DNA of 64,000 nucleotides from Absidia repens (GCA_002105175.1 MCGE01000047.1:62001-126000), one strand, 5' to 3'. Positions 23,264-37,037 are shown, numbered from the stretch's first letter. The notes: generated by a model from the sequence alone, not told the origin. Translations and numbers: made by a program.

Positions 23264-26200
23264 ATGTCTTCACAAAACGATCACCCTGCAGATATATCAT
23301 CTGAATTGCTGCCAGGTACACGCATCCAAGTACAAGGCAAAATCGGCACTATACGCTTTGCAGGGACGACCAGCTTTCAGACCGGAAAATGGATTGGTAT
23401 TGAATTGGATGAACCTCTTGGGAAAAATAGTGGTGTCGTCCAAGGAAAGCGGTACTTTGATTGCCCAATGAACCATGGTGTCTTTGTCCGTCCCAGTCAA
23501 GTAAAACTTCTATCACCGTCCTCAGCAGCCATGATGCGCGGCGCAAGTGGGGTAATGAAAACAAAAATATTACTGTTATCTAGGGCTTCTGATACTCATT
23601 CGCCTCTTTTTAATATATATTGTCCGTATAGGACGACCTTTCTTCACGATCTAGTCGCAGCTCAACCGATTCTTATCAACGATATGTGGCACAAGAAACA
23701 AACATGGCAGGCACCCGATCTTCACTTCAACGCACCCCCTCACCATCTTCTACTTTACTTCCTTCAAGACTCTCCTCCCCTCGCCGAGTTAATCAGCAAA
23801 AACAACAACAAAGATCTCGTGCTGGTTCATCATCGCCTTCCATGTCACGAACTCCATCAACCACTACCGTAACCAACATCGCCAGCATCACACTAACGAC
23901 CAGCAAATCCATCAGCCCTGGACGTAGAAGTTTGGTATCTAGCGGAAAATCTGCAGCATCACCACCATCAACGACAAGGTCACGGTCTGGATCAAATGCG
24001 AAGCAAAAAGATGCCAAAGAACTTCAGCAAGCTCAACTACAAAAATTACGATTATCCCAGCAATCAATGCAACTACAAGAAGAACAGCAGCAAGACAACC
24101 CAGTTGAACTCTCTCCACCATCTCAAGTACATGAACAGCAAGTTGATAATGTTGTTAGTGGCTCCAAATACATAACACGTCCGCCAAGCTCTATTAATCA
24201 AGCAACGGTGGAACAACAAACCTTCTCCATGGATCAAATTCTATCAGCGCCCGATGATACCACTGCTCGTGTTTATGGCACTCTGGACAGCACTATACCT
24301 CGTAGTAAATCGGAACAGGTAAAGTTTAATTCAAGGAAAATATAGGAGCAATGGTATGATATTAACAAATTTATTATCCTTTATCTTTAGACAATCCCAT
24401 TGAAAGACTACGAAGAATTACGACTCAAATTGAAGGTACTGGAATCCAAACGCCAGGAAGATCGGGAAAAGTATCGTGATCATGAAAGCGTCAAAGAAGA
24501 AGCTCAACAATTCTTAACTTTACGCAATAAACTACAAGGTGAGAAGGAAAAAAAAAAAAAAAAAAAAAGCAAATGTGAAACTTACTGATCTCTTTTTTCG
24601 ATTTAAGACAAGATTACCGAACTTCAAAAGGAACTAAGGGAGAGCAAAAGGAAAGCAAGGAAAATGATGCTGATCGGGAGTCTTTTGAATTCAAGTACAA
24701 CGACGTGCTGGAATCCTTGGAAATGATGACGCTGGACAAAGAAGTGGCGGAAGAACGGGCCGAAAACTTACAACAGGAAGTCAATGTGCTCAAGGAAAAA
24801 CTGGAGGAAATTAATGTGGACTTGGACATTTTGAAAAAAGATGCTGGTAATATCTCTCCCTTATCCCGCTAAAAAATGATTGTACTGATTAGTTATTTAT
24901 ACTGTATCTTCCTCTCGCCCAACTTTTTTTTTAGATATTCTCAATCGGGCTCCAGAAAACAACGGCAACGAAAAGACACCTTTAGAAGTTATCCAATTAG
25001 AACGACACAATGAACGACTGAAGGATGCTCTGCTGAGGTACCTACTTTGTACAACAAGAAATAATCAATAGTCAATAGACCTGTACTAATTATTTTTCCT
25101 TTTTCTGATAGGCTACGTGATTCTGCAACTGAGCATGAGGTTGACTTGAATCGAAGGATCAAAGAATTGGAACGCGAAAATCATGAAATGGCAGAAGTCA
25201 AAGGTGCAGCAGTAAAAAATGAAACAGCAAAAGATGAAGCAGGATAAAGTATTTACGCATATGCATCTCTCGCTCTCTCTGTTTTTTTATAGTGCAATTC
25301 CTACGAACCAAGGAGAAATTGGAACTGGCCGATAATCAAAACGAAGACCTCAAACAACGATTGGACGATGCCTTTGGTGCAGAAGATCTGGTTGAACAAC
25401 TTGCCGAAAAGAATTTGAACCTTACCGAAAAATTGGAAGAGCTGCACTCGACTGTGGATGACTTGGAGGCATTGAAGGAACTGGCTGATGAACTCGAAGA
25501 AAACCATCTGGAAACTGAAAAACAACTCCAAGCTGAAATTGGTAAAGATTTATACATATATAATGTACGGTTGATGTAGATTAAACTTTTTTTAATAGAT
25601 CATCGTGACATGCTTTTACGGGAACAATTGGACCGGATTAGATCAATGGAAGAAACAGGTGTGGATTATGAATCCACATTAATACAGTTCAGGGAATTGG
25701 TGGTACATTTGCAAAGGTAAAAAAAAAAAAAGATAGATTTGGCAGCGAGAGGAATAGGGGTAGAGGACAAGCAGAGAACTTTCACAAAAGATAGACTAAC
25801 GAATGTTTTGTAGTGATCTGCAACAATTACGACACAAGGAAGAAAGCCAACAATCAGAAAAGCATGATCTCAGCAGCCAATCACAAGCAATGATGTCTTT
25901 GAATATGCAACTACAATCAACTGTTATGAAAACACAAGCAAAAGCAATCGACCTAGAGTTGCGAAAACTGGATGCCATGCAAGCAACCGATAAACTGAGT
26001 TACATTCAGGTAAAAAAAAAAGAGAGAGAGAGAGTGGGGGATGGGAGAACAGTGGAGCAAATGTTTTGTGCGAGTACATGATTTTTTAATGAGGCCCTTT
26101 TTTTTAATTGAATGTTGTCTATTAGCCCTATCTTCCCGACGCATTTTTCAAAACAGAAAACGATTCCATCTCTTGCTTCCTGTTATTCAAGCGATTGGTA

Positions 26201-28969
26201 TTCAAGTCGGAACTCATTATCAAGCATCTCGATCAAAATCATCCTATCAGCGAAAAGATTATGGAAACTGTCACTGAAAATCTGGTATCTGTGTGTGAGG
26301 TAAGTAGATAAGTCATTTTTATACATTGCTCGCGAAAAACAAAAGAGTAAGTCTAACATGATTTTTGTTACTATTCCTATAAGTTACGCCAACGAGCAGG
26401 CTGGTTGGGCGATATTGCCAAAAGATTCGTTACCTATATCAAGAATTGTCGGCCAGAAATATTCTCAAAATTTGGTCAGGTGTACCATGACCTCTTGGGC
26501 ACAGAACGAAGGTAAACTGAAAAAAAAAGGACTACAAATGATGGTCAATGGTTATACTGATCCTTCTCTTGATAATTTGCGATTGTACAGATTAAATGGG
26601 ATAGTTGAACTACTCCGAACAGATGAATTAAACGAGACAGATGGCATTATGGAACTACAAAGGTAGGCACGACAATCTAGAAAGGAAAATGACACCGGTT
26701 TTTTTCTGTACATGCACTGATGATACAACGTGGTTTTGTGAAATAGAATGATCGCTCAATTAGAACATCTCACCGAAGTTTATGTGGTACCTAATGGACC
26801 TTCCAATCATGTTGACCAGTTCTTTGGCTTAACACGGGCTCTGGACTTCAATGCTGATAGAATGACAGTGGAATTCACATATATCAAACAAACAATGGAA
26901 AATGCTGTCAAAACTGATGGTAAGTAACACTACTCACAAAGGAATACATATACTCATCACACTTCTATAAGCAGGCATCAAGGTTGTGGAAGGGTTTGAA
27001 CGCTTGGACTATGACTACTTGGAACCTTTGGCTCGTTTGATTGTGCAAAGCAAGAATGGAAAGATTATGACAAGGTATACATACTTCGACAATTTGATTT
27101 AAAACGGTTAGACTAAACATTCTTCTATAGGAAACTTCTCCGACAGCTAGAGGATCTGGCAGAACAAGCACTTGCACCAAAAGCTGAGCATCTCCACCGT
27201 TTCAAAACACTGTACGCCATTAGCTCCAAGGTCAGCCTATTTTGTTTTGAGGTAAGAATCCCAAGTTGTACGTACGTATGATTTTTTGCTTTACTCATAC
27301 TTTACTACTAACTGATATATGGGACGGTTAGACTTACAAGCAAATCGCTAGGCATGTAGACGACAGGCGTGGAAGTAAGGAAGAAATCAGCCTTCGTGAC
27401 ATTCAACAAATCATTTACAATAAGGCTGATGAATATTTGGAAATTGCCGAAAGTTCCATGTGGGAAGGATCACTCAATACTTTGAAGTCACTTACAAACG
27501 AACTCGGCAATACATTCAGTCATGTTGACAGCGACAACAAAAAAGATAAAAGTAAGTGTGAGTGACACTGACGTGAAGGAAGAGAATAGACCATCAGATT
27601 AACATTATGCTACACGTTGTTATATTTTTAAAGTCATCACAGGTACTGCTCCTTGGGTTCAACGTGCATCGGATATGAAAGCGGAAGTTGTTGTGGACCA
27701 CGACAAGGATCGAAAACTTCAACAGCATGCTGATGAAATTTTGAAGTTGATCAAGGATATCAAAATGAAGGTAACGACCGCCCAACAATAGTCAAATACA
27801 CACTATATGTATGATCACTTAAATTATATATATCCGTATATAGGATCTTTCACTACAAGAATCAAATGTCAAAATTGAGCTACTGGAAAAGCGAAAGGAA
27901 ACGGTCAAGAAACAAGCAGATCAAATTGTTATTCTGGAAGAAACACTACAAAAATCGCAATCACAGGAACAAATGTATGCCGAGGCTATGGAAAATCTTC
28001 AGGTCGAACTGGATTTACTGGAACAAGAAAATGGAAAGCTTAAGCAAGCGATGGTTCTCAAAGACGATGCGAACAAATCACCCTCTCCTTCTACAGTGTC
28101 TCATGTTGCTTCCAAGAAATCCGATTTTAACACCTCAGATTCTGTGAACTGTCTACCTTATGATGATATAGTATCCATGGCGCAACAGGTATGAAAAAAG
28201 CAAAACTGAAAGACATACAAACGCTGAACATATTTACATTATTTCCTATTTTTCATAGATGGATTCTTTGAAAGCTGCTATCCGATTCCTCCGCGCGGAG
28301 AACAATCACCTCAAATCGTGCGACATGGCCCGATCTATAAAAGTGATCGCATCTCAAGGGCAACAACCTCAACAATTACTGCAAACATCACATGGAGATC
28401 AAAGCAATAACACTACTGAAAGTCGCAGCAACAGCAGCAACAGCAGCAACAGCAATAAGAATGACAACATAGATGTACGCGCACAACTTCGATCTTATGC
28501 TGATGAAACCAACGTACTTCTCAAAGAAATCCGCACGGCTCGCGCATCTCCAAGATTGGTATCTTTATCTCCTGATCATTCAACTGGTAAATGGCTCCGG
28601 CGCAGACATAATCCTGATTATCAATACCAAACCCAACAATCTATACTGTATACCCTAAAGCAACGCGGTGAATTACTTCGAACCAGAATGGGTGTAGTAC
28701 AACAAAAGAATGAAAAGCAAGCAATATCAATAGATTCAAAACATGAAAAGGTAACAAAAAATTAGTGGCAAGTGATTGGCATTAATTAATATGGGCAAAA
28801 TATTAACTTGGTATTATTATAGGTACCTACGTCAAATCCTTCGACAAAATCTCTGGCTAAGGTCATCATCCCTCTCTTGAATTCCTCGTCTTCCACCGAA
28901 TCTCGTCATTGTGTCCAGCTACAAAGTTTGAAAGAATTTGAACGTATACACACTCTCTTTATTCATTAA
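23264..28969 (+). CDS. Dynactin large subunit p150Glued
   Basis: p150Glued links dynein to microtubules and cargo for nuclear and organelle movement. About 18 exons give roughly 1,400 aa. The CAP-Gly domain is at about residues 15-85 (GTIRFAGTTSFQTGKWIGIE, NSGVVQGKRYFDCP, GVFVRPSQVKLL). A Ser/Pro/Gln-rich basic linker follows, then long coiled coils, the signature VIQLERHNERLKDALLRLRD, and the dynactin-domain core with RRLNGIVELLRTDELNET, MIAQLEHLTEVYVV and GFERLDYDYLEPLARLIVQ. The C-terminal part includes a second coiled coil and SLKAAIRFLRAENNHLKS. The true start is the ATG at 23264. The exon starting at 24608 shows a frame conflict (see findings). AATAAA lies near 29083. Confidence 0.93.
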
Positions 28970-29600
28970 TAGTATTTCCCACACTGTCTTCCTCCTCCCC
29001 TTCTTATACATTAGATTTAATTAGTTCAGTCCTTCCCTTATTAGATAGAATTTACTATTTGTGATCTTTTTATCTATCTATTCAATAAAACCCCACTGGT
29101 CACGTCATGAAATCATGTCTTTACACTGGTTTATTCTTCAATACACTTTTTAACACCATTCATTTTACTTGTTCAGCTCGCATTATTAGTATTTCTGCAA
29201 AAGAACGACTAATAATAGTTCTTACAGTTCCATGTAGTATTCATCAATTTAACTACCCTTCATTCACTTCCACACTAGGGGCGCACACGATATCAACGGG
29301 ACAATAAAATTATGCCATTGTATTTTTATTTTATTTTTATCGAAATGAAAAAGCAGTTTAGCGGGAGACTATAGAAATGCCTCTCTCTTGTCTTCTTCCG
29401 TCTTTCCTTACTCCATCCTCTTTTACCTCCCAACACCACTATTCTCCTATCACCCTCTATCTATACAATCTTTAGAGTTGCCCCCTCCATTATATATATA
29501 TAATTATTAGCTTATTGGCCACCGCTCTTTTGACGTGAGTTCAAGTCTTTATTCAATAAACGACACATTACAAAAAAAAAAAAAAAAAAAAAATAGTAAA
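28970..29600. other. 3' flank of dynactin and spacer
   Basis: Contains the polyadenylation region (ttcaataaaacccc near 29080) and no further gene. Short hydrophobic frames are rejected. Confidence 0.5.
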
Positions 29601-29604
29601 TGTT

Positions 29605-30760
29605 TCAAATCCCGTCCACGTGAAGTATTTATTTGCTTTCCCCCATTTTTTATTTCTTCGACTCTCTTTCCTATTTTTTTTTTTTTTTGTTTTTTGCGTT
29701 TTTTTTTTTTTTCTTCGTCATTCAACTTCTATGGGGCCATGGTGAGACCTTAGAATAGTGTTAGGACTAGTTTAGAAGGGGTTTCAGCTCAGGGATTACA
29801 ACATGCATGGGGAAACCATTTCATTTTAGATTAAGGATTTACAATCACCATTAGTTGGCTTTTTGGAGTCTTCATTGGCTTAGTTTAGTTTTAGTTTGTC
29901 CATAGTTTGTCTCTATACCTGAATAAAATATGTCTATTTTTACAGCCTTTAATAAAAGATGGCCCATTTGTCTCTCTCATGTATTGTGCAATAGATTCCT
30001 TTTTTTTATTTTTTTATTTTATCTCCATCACCCCTTTTGATTAGTATTGATGGTCGTTGTGCTTCAAAAACACATATCCCTTTAGTTTTTCTCATGTCAT
30101 GTACTCTATATTGTATTAACTCCTATTTTACAATTTTCATACAGTTTAGTGTTGGCCGTTCTTCAAATCTCACAGTGGTCTCCTTCGTTGTTCCTCCAAA
30201 AGTTCGTTTCGTTAAATTCCTTGCTACAATGAACCCGCTGTCCTTAGTTTTAGTACCCAATATGCTTTAATAAAATAAACCTTTTTATTACCTATGATAT
30301 GGACCACCGGATAGTAATCAATGTTGTTGTTGTTGTTATTGTTATTGTTGTTGTTGTATTGGGGAAATTCTACCCAGTACCTGATTTATAGTTGACGTCA
30401 TATGATTAGTTTTCTTCCCGTGCCTCAGGAACTCATTGACACTCTTAGATTATTTACTATTAAAGATGGCCATATTTCTGCTCGACCAGTTACATGTGAA
30501 TCTTGATTATATCACAGATATAGCCGCCTCTATAAAGCATTTTTTACTGCTTTCTGGCTTATTGAGAACTACTTTAACCTACTCCACGTCCCCTCATGAA
30601 TCCTAATAAGCGGTTGACGATTTTAGTCACTTGATAGATAACATAGAATATTCCTGATCTACCATTATATCAATCAGCCTAGACTGGACACACTTTATCT
30701 ATCCAGTTCGTTATTCATTTCTAGCTTTACATGGGGTATAAAAAAATATGAAGCCTAAAA
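29605..30760 (+). repeat. Family-A dispersed repeat, copy 6 (near full length)
   Basis: This is the best copy for defining the family, about 1.15 kb. It opens with 'tttcaaatcccgtccacgtg' (about 29606-29625; E-box CACGTG), then a T-rich block, 'ttaggactagtttagaagg', 'catggggaaaccatttcat', and two or three degenerate units of about 115 nt of the type 'gattagtattgatggtcg' with AATAAA-like strings (for example 29921, 29949 and 30267). A (GTT)n run follows, and it closes with a block 'ttgacgattttagtcacttg' near 30612. It carries no conserved protein. Frames at 30037-30270 and in the partner copy match only because the DNA is almost identical. Confidence 0.85.
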
Positions 30761-31574
30761 TTTTAGCCAGTTGAATCTACGGGGTCTTCTATAATAATAT
30801 GCAAAATAACGGTGGGAGGTCTAACTGCATCAAAAACCGCACTTCGGTAACCTCCCATCCCACCCCTTGACACCCAATAGATCAACCTTTTACAAATGTG
30901 AAAATGGTTTGAGATTGAATATAAAAAATTGGGACTATTAATGTTTACTTGAGCTATTGCTGAACTGCACCAAAGCGACCCAAGAAATGCATACTAATAA
31001 TAATGATAGCACAGAAAATCCGTCATTTATCTGGTCAGTTTTGAAAAAAAAAGAGCGGTCATTTAATTTTTTCGGTTTCAATTCCGGGGTAACAGCAAAC
31101 GATATTGCTATTTAAAATGTAATGGCTGATCGGTATATGTGAGCATATCGTATTTCTTGATGTGTAACGTTTATCATTTATATAAACACAAGAATGAAAA
31201 AGTCATACTGCGAAGAATGCGCGGAATATGAACATATGACGATAGTAATTAATAAAGATCAACAGCATCTTCAGCATAAAATTCGACTTCGTGTCACCAT
31301 TGCAGTTCGGATTAGTACATCAACATTAATATACGCGCTGTTAGTTTTAAAATGCAAAACCAATTGTTTCATCTTCTTCTTGTTACCAAAATGTATATAT
31401 ACAGCTAAGACGTGTCAGTTCTCTCCAGTGGTGGCACTCCCACTGCATGCTGTACGCAAAACAGGAAGAATGTCTCTTTGAAACACCGCCGTTTGCATTA
31501 TTTATTTATTTACTTTTTCACACCGTCTAATATCTATATTTATTCCATTCTTCCCCACTCTTAAATCATATTAA
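30761..31574. other. 5' region of ETF-QO
   Basis: No gene. A small inverted repeat 'ggtgggaggt...acctcccatcc' lies at about 30811-30860. A frame at 31194-31481 is Cys-containing but unrecognised and is rejected. Confidence 0.45.
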
Positions 31575-33799
31575 ATGCTACGCACAGTCAACACTATATA
31601 CTGGACTCAGACTCGATCAAGGATACTGCGTTCATCACAAACTAGTCATTCCACGCTACGCAACATAGCACCCAGGTTTGCATACCGCGCCAAGGACAGT
31701 ATTCAATCACTACGATGCCTTTCCAGCAGTCCGACACGCACCATTTGGATACCTACGGATCGTGAACAGTTTGCAGAAGATGATCCACGGCGTAGCGAAG
31801 CATTTGAAGATGAAACGGACATTGTCATTATTGGTGGGGGTCCAGCTGGAATGTCGGCAGCTATTCGATTGAAGCAATTAGCGTTGGAAGCGGATAAGGA
31901 TATTCGTGTGATGCTGATTGAAAAGGCAGGTGAAGTGGGTGCTCATATTCTCTCTGGTGCTGTATTGGAACCACGCGCTCTGAATGAACTGATTCCTGAT
32001 TGGAAAGCAAAAGGTGCACCTTTGAATACTCCCGTAACCAGCGATAGTATGCGACTTTTGACCAAGACGAAATCCTTCCCGCTACCCCATCCTCCGCAAA
32101 TGAACAACAAAGGAAACTATATTATCTCTCTTAGCAATTTTGTAAAATGGCTTGGGGAGCAAGCAGAAGAATTGGGCGTGGAAATTTATCCTGGCTTCGG
32201 TGCTTCTGAAGTGCTTTACAATGACGATGGCAGTGTCCGAGGTGTTGCTTTGAATGATGTTGGACTGGACAAGAATTTTGAACCCAAGGTAAGAATACCT
32301 CTTCTATCACTTCCTCAGGAGAAAATAGGATGTATATATTAACCAATTGTGATATGTTGTTAGGATACTTATGAACGGGGCATGCATGTGAACGCCAAGT
32401 TGACTTTGTTTGCTGAAGGCTGCCATGGATCTCTGACGAAAACGTTGATGAAAAAGTTTAATTTGCGCAAGGATAGTGGCCCTCAACAATATGGTATTGG
32501 ACTCAAGGAAGTGTGGGAAGTCAAGCCTGAAAAACATCAACCTGGATCTGTAACTCACACTCTTGGATGGCCTATGGACAACAACACTTATGGTGGAAGC
32601 TTTATCTATCATATGGAGCCTGATCATCATTTGGTTTCTATTGGATTTGTGGTTGGTCTTGATTACTCCAATCCCTACATGAACCCGTACAATGAGTTCC
32701 AGGTAAAAATCCCATCGTCATTCGACAATGTATTCGCCGCTTATTTATACATTTTCTTTATATATTTTAGCGATTCAAACATCATCCATCGGTTATGCCC
32801 CTTTTGGAAGGTGGAACATGTATTTCCTATGGTGCTCGGGCAATCAATGAAGGGGGTTATCAGTCGATTCCGAAACTTGTATTCCCTGGTGGCGCTTTGA
32901 TTGGTTGTACTGCAGGCTTTTTAAATTTACCCAAGATCAAAGGAACACACACAGCAATGAAATCGGGAATGCTAGCCGCTGAAGCCGCGTTCGAAAAACT
33001 ATTTGATGGATCTGAAAAAACAGAGGAAACTGGTGACAACGTTGCGACGTCTGCCTTTGACAGCTCTAGCGGTGTGGTACTGAACAACTATGAGGAAAAC
33101 ATCAAGAATTCTTGGGTGTATGAAGAACTATACCAAGTGCGTAACTGCAAACCTTCCTTTACAAGTCCTCTTGGTGTTCTTGGTGGTGTACTCTATTCTG
33201 GAATTGAAACCTTGCTGCTCAAAGGCAAAGAACCATGGACATTGAAGCACAAGCACGCTGATTGGCAAACACTGAAACCGGCAGCCGAATGCAAGAAGAT
33301 CGAGTACCCCAAGCCCGACGGTGTCATCTCTTTTGACTTACTGACCAGTGTTTCTCGAACAGGAACCAATCATGCAGAAAACCAACCTGTCCACTTGCGG
33401 TTACGCGATCCTACCAAACCTGTTGAACGCAACTTGGCTATTTATGACGGTCCTGAGAACCGATTCTGCCCAGGTAAACTGAAGAAGGAAGAATTTTAAA
33501 AAAAGTCAATGAAACGTTTCGCTTTATCCCTCGTTTTATTTATTATTATTATTATTACTTTAGCTGGAGTGTATGAATTTGTAGAAGATGAGGCCAATCC
33601 AGGGAGAAAAAGATTGCAAATCAATGCTCAAAATTGTATTCACTGCAAAACATGCGATATTAAGGATCCTTCTCAAAACATCGATTGGACCGTCCCTGAA
33701 GGTGGTGGTGGCCCTCAAGTAAGAAATAAATAAAACCAAAACAGAGAGAATATGAGTCTGACTTTTTTTTTTTTCCCTTACTAGTATGTGTGGACTTAG
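31575..33799 (+). CDS. ETFDH: Electron transfer flavoprotein-ubiquinone oxidoreductase
   Basis: ETF-QO passes electrons from ETF (acyl-CoA and amino-acid dehydrogenases) to ubiquinone at the inner mitochondrial membrane. Five exons (31575-32288, 32364-32702, 32771-33473, about 33564-33718 and 33785-33799) give about 640 aa. The N-terminus is Arg/Ser-rich without acidic residues ([19 protein letters not shown]), a mitochondrial presequence. The FAD-binding motif is [20 protein letters not shown]. Other landmarks are [56 protein letters not shown] and the C-terminal 4Fe-4S ferredoxin part: FCPAGVYEF (Cys formed just before a splice junction) and [19 protein letters not shown], ending in YVWT. 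The last exon is only 15 nt. AATAAA lies near 33814. The gene sits between inverted family-A copies. Confidence 0.96.
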
Positions 33800-34079
33800 G
33801 ATCAGTGACCATCAATAAAGAAAAGAAATACACTTTGAAAACTTTACACAGCATCCCCTTTATCTTTATTCCATTTTTGATAGTTAGTTATCTTTAGTTT
33901 TAGTTTTAATTTGGTATTGACAATACAAATAAAATATTAAATTTATATTTACTATTAAAAAAGTGAAGAGAATGGTTGATATGAAAACGACAAGGATAGT
34001 TTAGCCGTAGTAGAAATGTTGTAATGTTTTTTATTATACCGCGGCAAAAAATAAAAAATAAAAATAACAAACTGGGTAT

Positions 34080-35190
34080 ATACAGTATGTCCGAACTCGT
34101 GGAGGTTATGCTGACAGTACGGTTTAGATTGATTGATAGGAATGGTAGAACAGGAATACCGGCATTTGTCATATTAAGTGACCTAGAACTATCAACCACT
34201 CGATAGGACTCATAAGCAAGGACGCAAGTAGTTCAATGAAAGCCAGAAAGCAGTACAAAATGCTTTATAGAGGCGACTATATCTGTGATATAAGATAGAT
34301 TCATATATAATTGGTCGAGCAGAAATCTGGTTACCTTTAATAATAAGTTATATAAGACTGTCAATGAGTTCCTGAGGCATGGGAAGAAAACCAATCATAT
34401 GATGTGTACTAGAAAGCAATCATTGGATAGAATTCCCACCAATACAACAACAACAATAACAACAACAGCAACAACAACAACAACATTGATTGCTATCCGG
34501 TGGTCCATACCATAGGTAATAAAAAGGTATATTTTATTAAAGCATATTGGGTAAATACTAAAACTAAGGACGGCGGGACTCATTGTAGTCAGGAATTTAA
34601 CGAAACGATCCTTTGGAGGAACAACGAAGGAGACCACTGTGAGATTTGAAGAACGGCCAACACTAAACTGTATGAAAATTGTAAAATAGGAGTTAATACA
34701 ATATAGAGTACATGACATGAGAAAAACTAAAGGGATATCTGTTTTTGAAGCACAACGACCATCAATACTAATCAAAAGGGGTGATGGAGATAAAATAAAA
34801 AAATAAAAAAAAAGGAATCTATTGCACAATACATGAGAGAGACAAATGGGCCATCTTTTATTAAAGGCTGTAAAAATAGACATATTTTATTCAGGTATAG
34901 AGACAAACTATGGACAAACTAAAACTAAACCAAGCTAATGAAGACTCCAACAAGCCAACTAATGGTGATTGTAAATCCTTGATCCAAAATGAAAGGGTTT
35001 CCCCATGCATGTTGTAATCCCTAAGCTGAAACCCTTTCTAAACTAGTCCTAACACTATTCTATGTCCACCATAATCCCATACTGGCCACATTTGTATAGA
35101 ATTAAAGAAAGAAAATGAAAAGAAAGAGCACGCAAGAAAAAAAAAAAATTGGGAGTACATAAAAATTCATGGAGCGGGATTTGAAATAAT
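34080..35190 (-). repeat. Family-A dispersed repeat, copy 7 (inverted partner of copy 6)
   Basis: Reverse complement of the 29605-30760 copy at very high identity, especially 34570-34960. The order is reversed: 'gtgacctagaactatcaacc' near 34181-34200, an (AAC)n run at 34444-34485, the AATAAA-type strings as TTTATT, 'ccccatgcatgttgtaatcc' at about 35001-35020 and 'gagcgggatttgaaat' near 35173-35188. Sequence 'tacagtatgtccgaactcg' at 34081-34099 marks the distal end. Confidence 0.85.
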
Positions 35191-36670
35191 TTAGTCGATA
35201 CAAAAAAAGGAAAGCCATTTTTTTTTCAACAGTAATCAAAGCTTATAATACCATTGAACAACGTGATTGTCTTCTCATGAGGATAAATATCATCATTCAA
35301 CATCGATAACATGGCTGTTCTCTTTATCTGATACCTTTGCGGTCAATATGGAGCAACTCAGCCGAAATTTCGTTTACCCCCTTCACTGTATCATAGGAGT
35401 AGTTTGTCACTCATCATTGAATAGGTGCCATCGTTAATATCATTAGAATAGTTTAGCTGTCTGTCATAGCCTATATCTACATATAATAAAAAAGATCTCG
35501 TATGTTTGCTCTTACATTGTCCCTGATATGTTTAATTTGTCTTGTCGACCGGGTGTTCCCATCCTCTTTTTTTTTTTTTTACCATAACCTTGACACGTGG
35601 AGATAAATTTGTTTAATGCAATAAAAAATCACGATGCTAATGAGGATGTTGATCTTTTTTTTTTCGAAAACAGCTCATCCAGTGTTTGATTATTCACTTC
35701 TTTTTGTCGACCATGGGCAGAAAGAGGTGCCGTCGAACTTTAGAGAATTTGCGTAGAGACGATACAGTCTCTGGTTGACCTTTCAATAATGGCAGTGACA
35801 TTCAGCAGTCCGAATCAGTGGTTCACCAACCTGTTTTTGACATATATGGATCCAATCCGTGGACATTTTTCGGCTAGTCTTCGTGATTACATTGGTTCGC
35901 CATGGACGAAGCATTATAATTAAAATTGCAACTATGACGAGGAACGAAAAATGGTAATATCTAGTTTTTTTCCAATTCCTGCAAAGAGTGATCCAATTTG
36001 GAAACAAGTACAAGTCGTAGGGATTATCAGGTTGTCATGACATGATCAAGCTTATAAAATAATTAGCACTACGGGAAACCAATAAAAGAATCACTTGACT
36101 TATACAAATTTATTCATGTCATGTCATTCTATGTGGATGGCAAAGGATCAGTTTATGTAACTCCGCGCTCACTTTTTTTTTTATTCACCCTTCAGTTGAT
36201 AATCTGTACAGAGCTTCTTGTTGGTCTATTTTTGTACAAATCTTCCCGAACCCATTACTAACCTGCATGAAAATCCTTTACTAACAAAATATATGCATAT
36301 TGACAGTTTTTCTCTGCACTCAGTACGGTCTGCTTAGGAATGGTGACCAGACCTCTGCTTTTTTTTTTTTTTTTTTTTTTTTTCTTGAATCGAACTTTGT
36401 ACTGCGTATTTGGATGTAAAGCAGATTATTTTGAAAGGAATAGGTCAGCCTTTAGTAGACAAACATCTACTTTTTCTGAAAAGACATGCACAAAGCGATA
36501 GTCCAGGTTGCTTAATAAAGAATGATACCTGAGCAAAATACATCTTTTGAGTTCGCTAGACCTATTGAACAAACTCATCACACTGCACTCAGTTGCCTCA
36601 TGTTTTAAAACCAAACACGCAGAATCGCTCTGTATTTCCCATGAAAATAAAACAGCAGGAGCTATATATC
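35191..36670. other. Spacer, no supported gene
   Basis: A short fragment at 35430-35500 ('tagaatagtttagctgtc...') recalls family A. The frame at 35783-36013 on the minus strand is unrecognised. A poly-T run lies at about 36358-36383. Confidence 0.4.
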
Positions 36671-36671
36671 A

Positions 36672-36815
36672 ACAATTTACACCCCAATGATAGCACATAC
36701 ACAAACACCAGACTACGTATAAATCAATTATTATCACTAAGCAAATTGTCACCCCAATTATAGCACATACACAAACACAAGGCTACGTACCATTCAATCA
36801 TTATCACTAAATTCA
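36672..36815. repeat. Two-copy 70-nt tandem duplication
   Basis: The block 'accccaatgatagcacatac' at 36681 recurs at 36751 as 'accccaattatagcacatac'. The whole flanking sequence, including 'acacaaacac', 'ctacgta' and 'attatcactaa', repeats with a 70-nt period. Confidence 0.85.
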
Positions 36816-37037
36816 TTTTTTATTTCAAAACACATATGATAACTATCCTTCTAAAATATAACTAAATCAAGTGAGAGAGAAAGGGAGGTCGTGCTGTATG
36901 TATTCGATGAAGGGATCGAAAAAATAAAAAACAAAAAATAAAAGGGAAGCGAGGATTTGTTGTAAATGTTGTGAGAGGGTTGTCAATCATGAGTGTATCG
37001 TTTTATTGAGGAAGGAGAACTTGAGGGGTGAAACTGA

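Noticed and set aside
34395..34883. 162-codon frame similar to a frame at 30037-30270
   Set aside because: The similarity arises because the two repeat copies are near-identical DNA; other copies of the family do not encode it.
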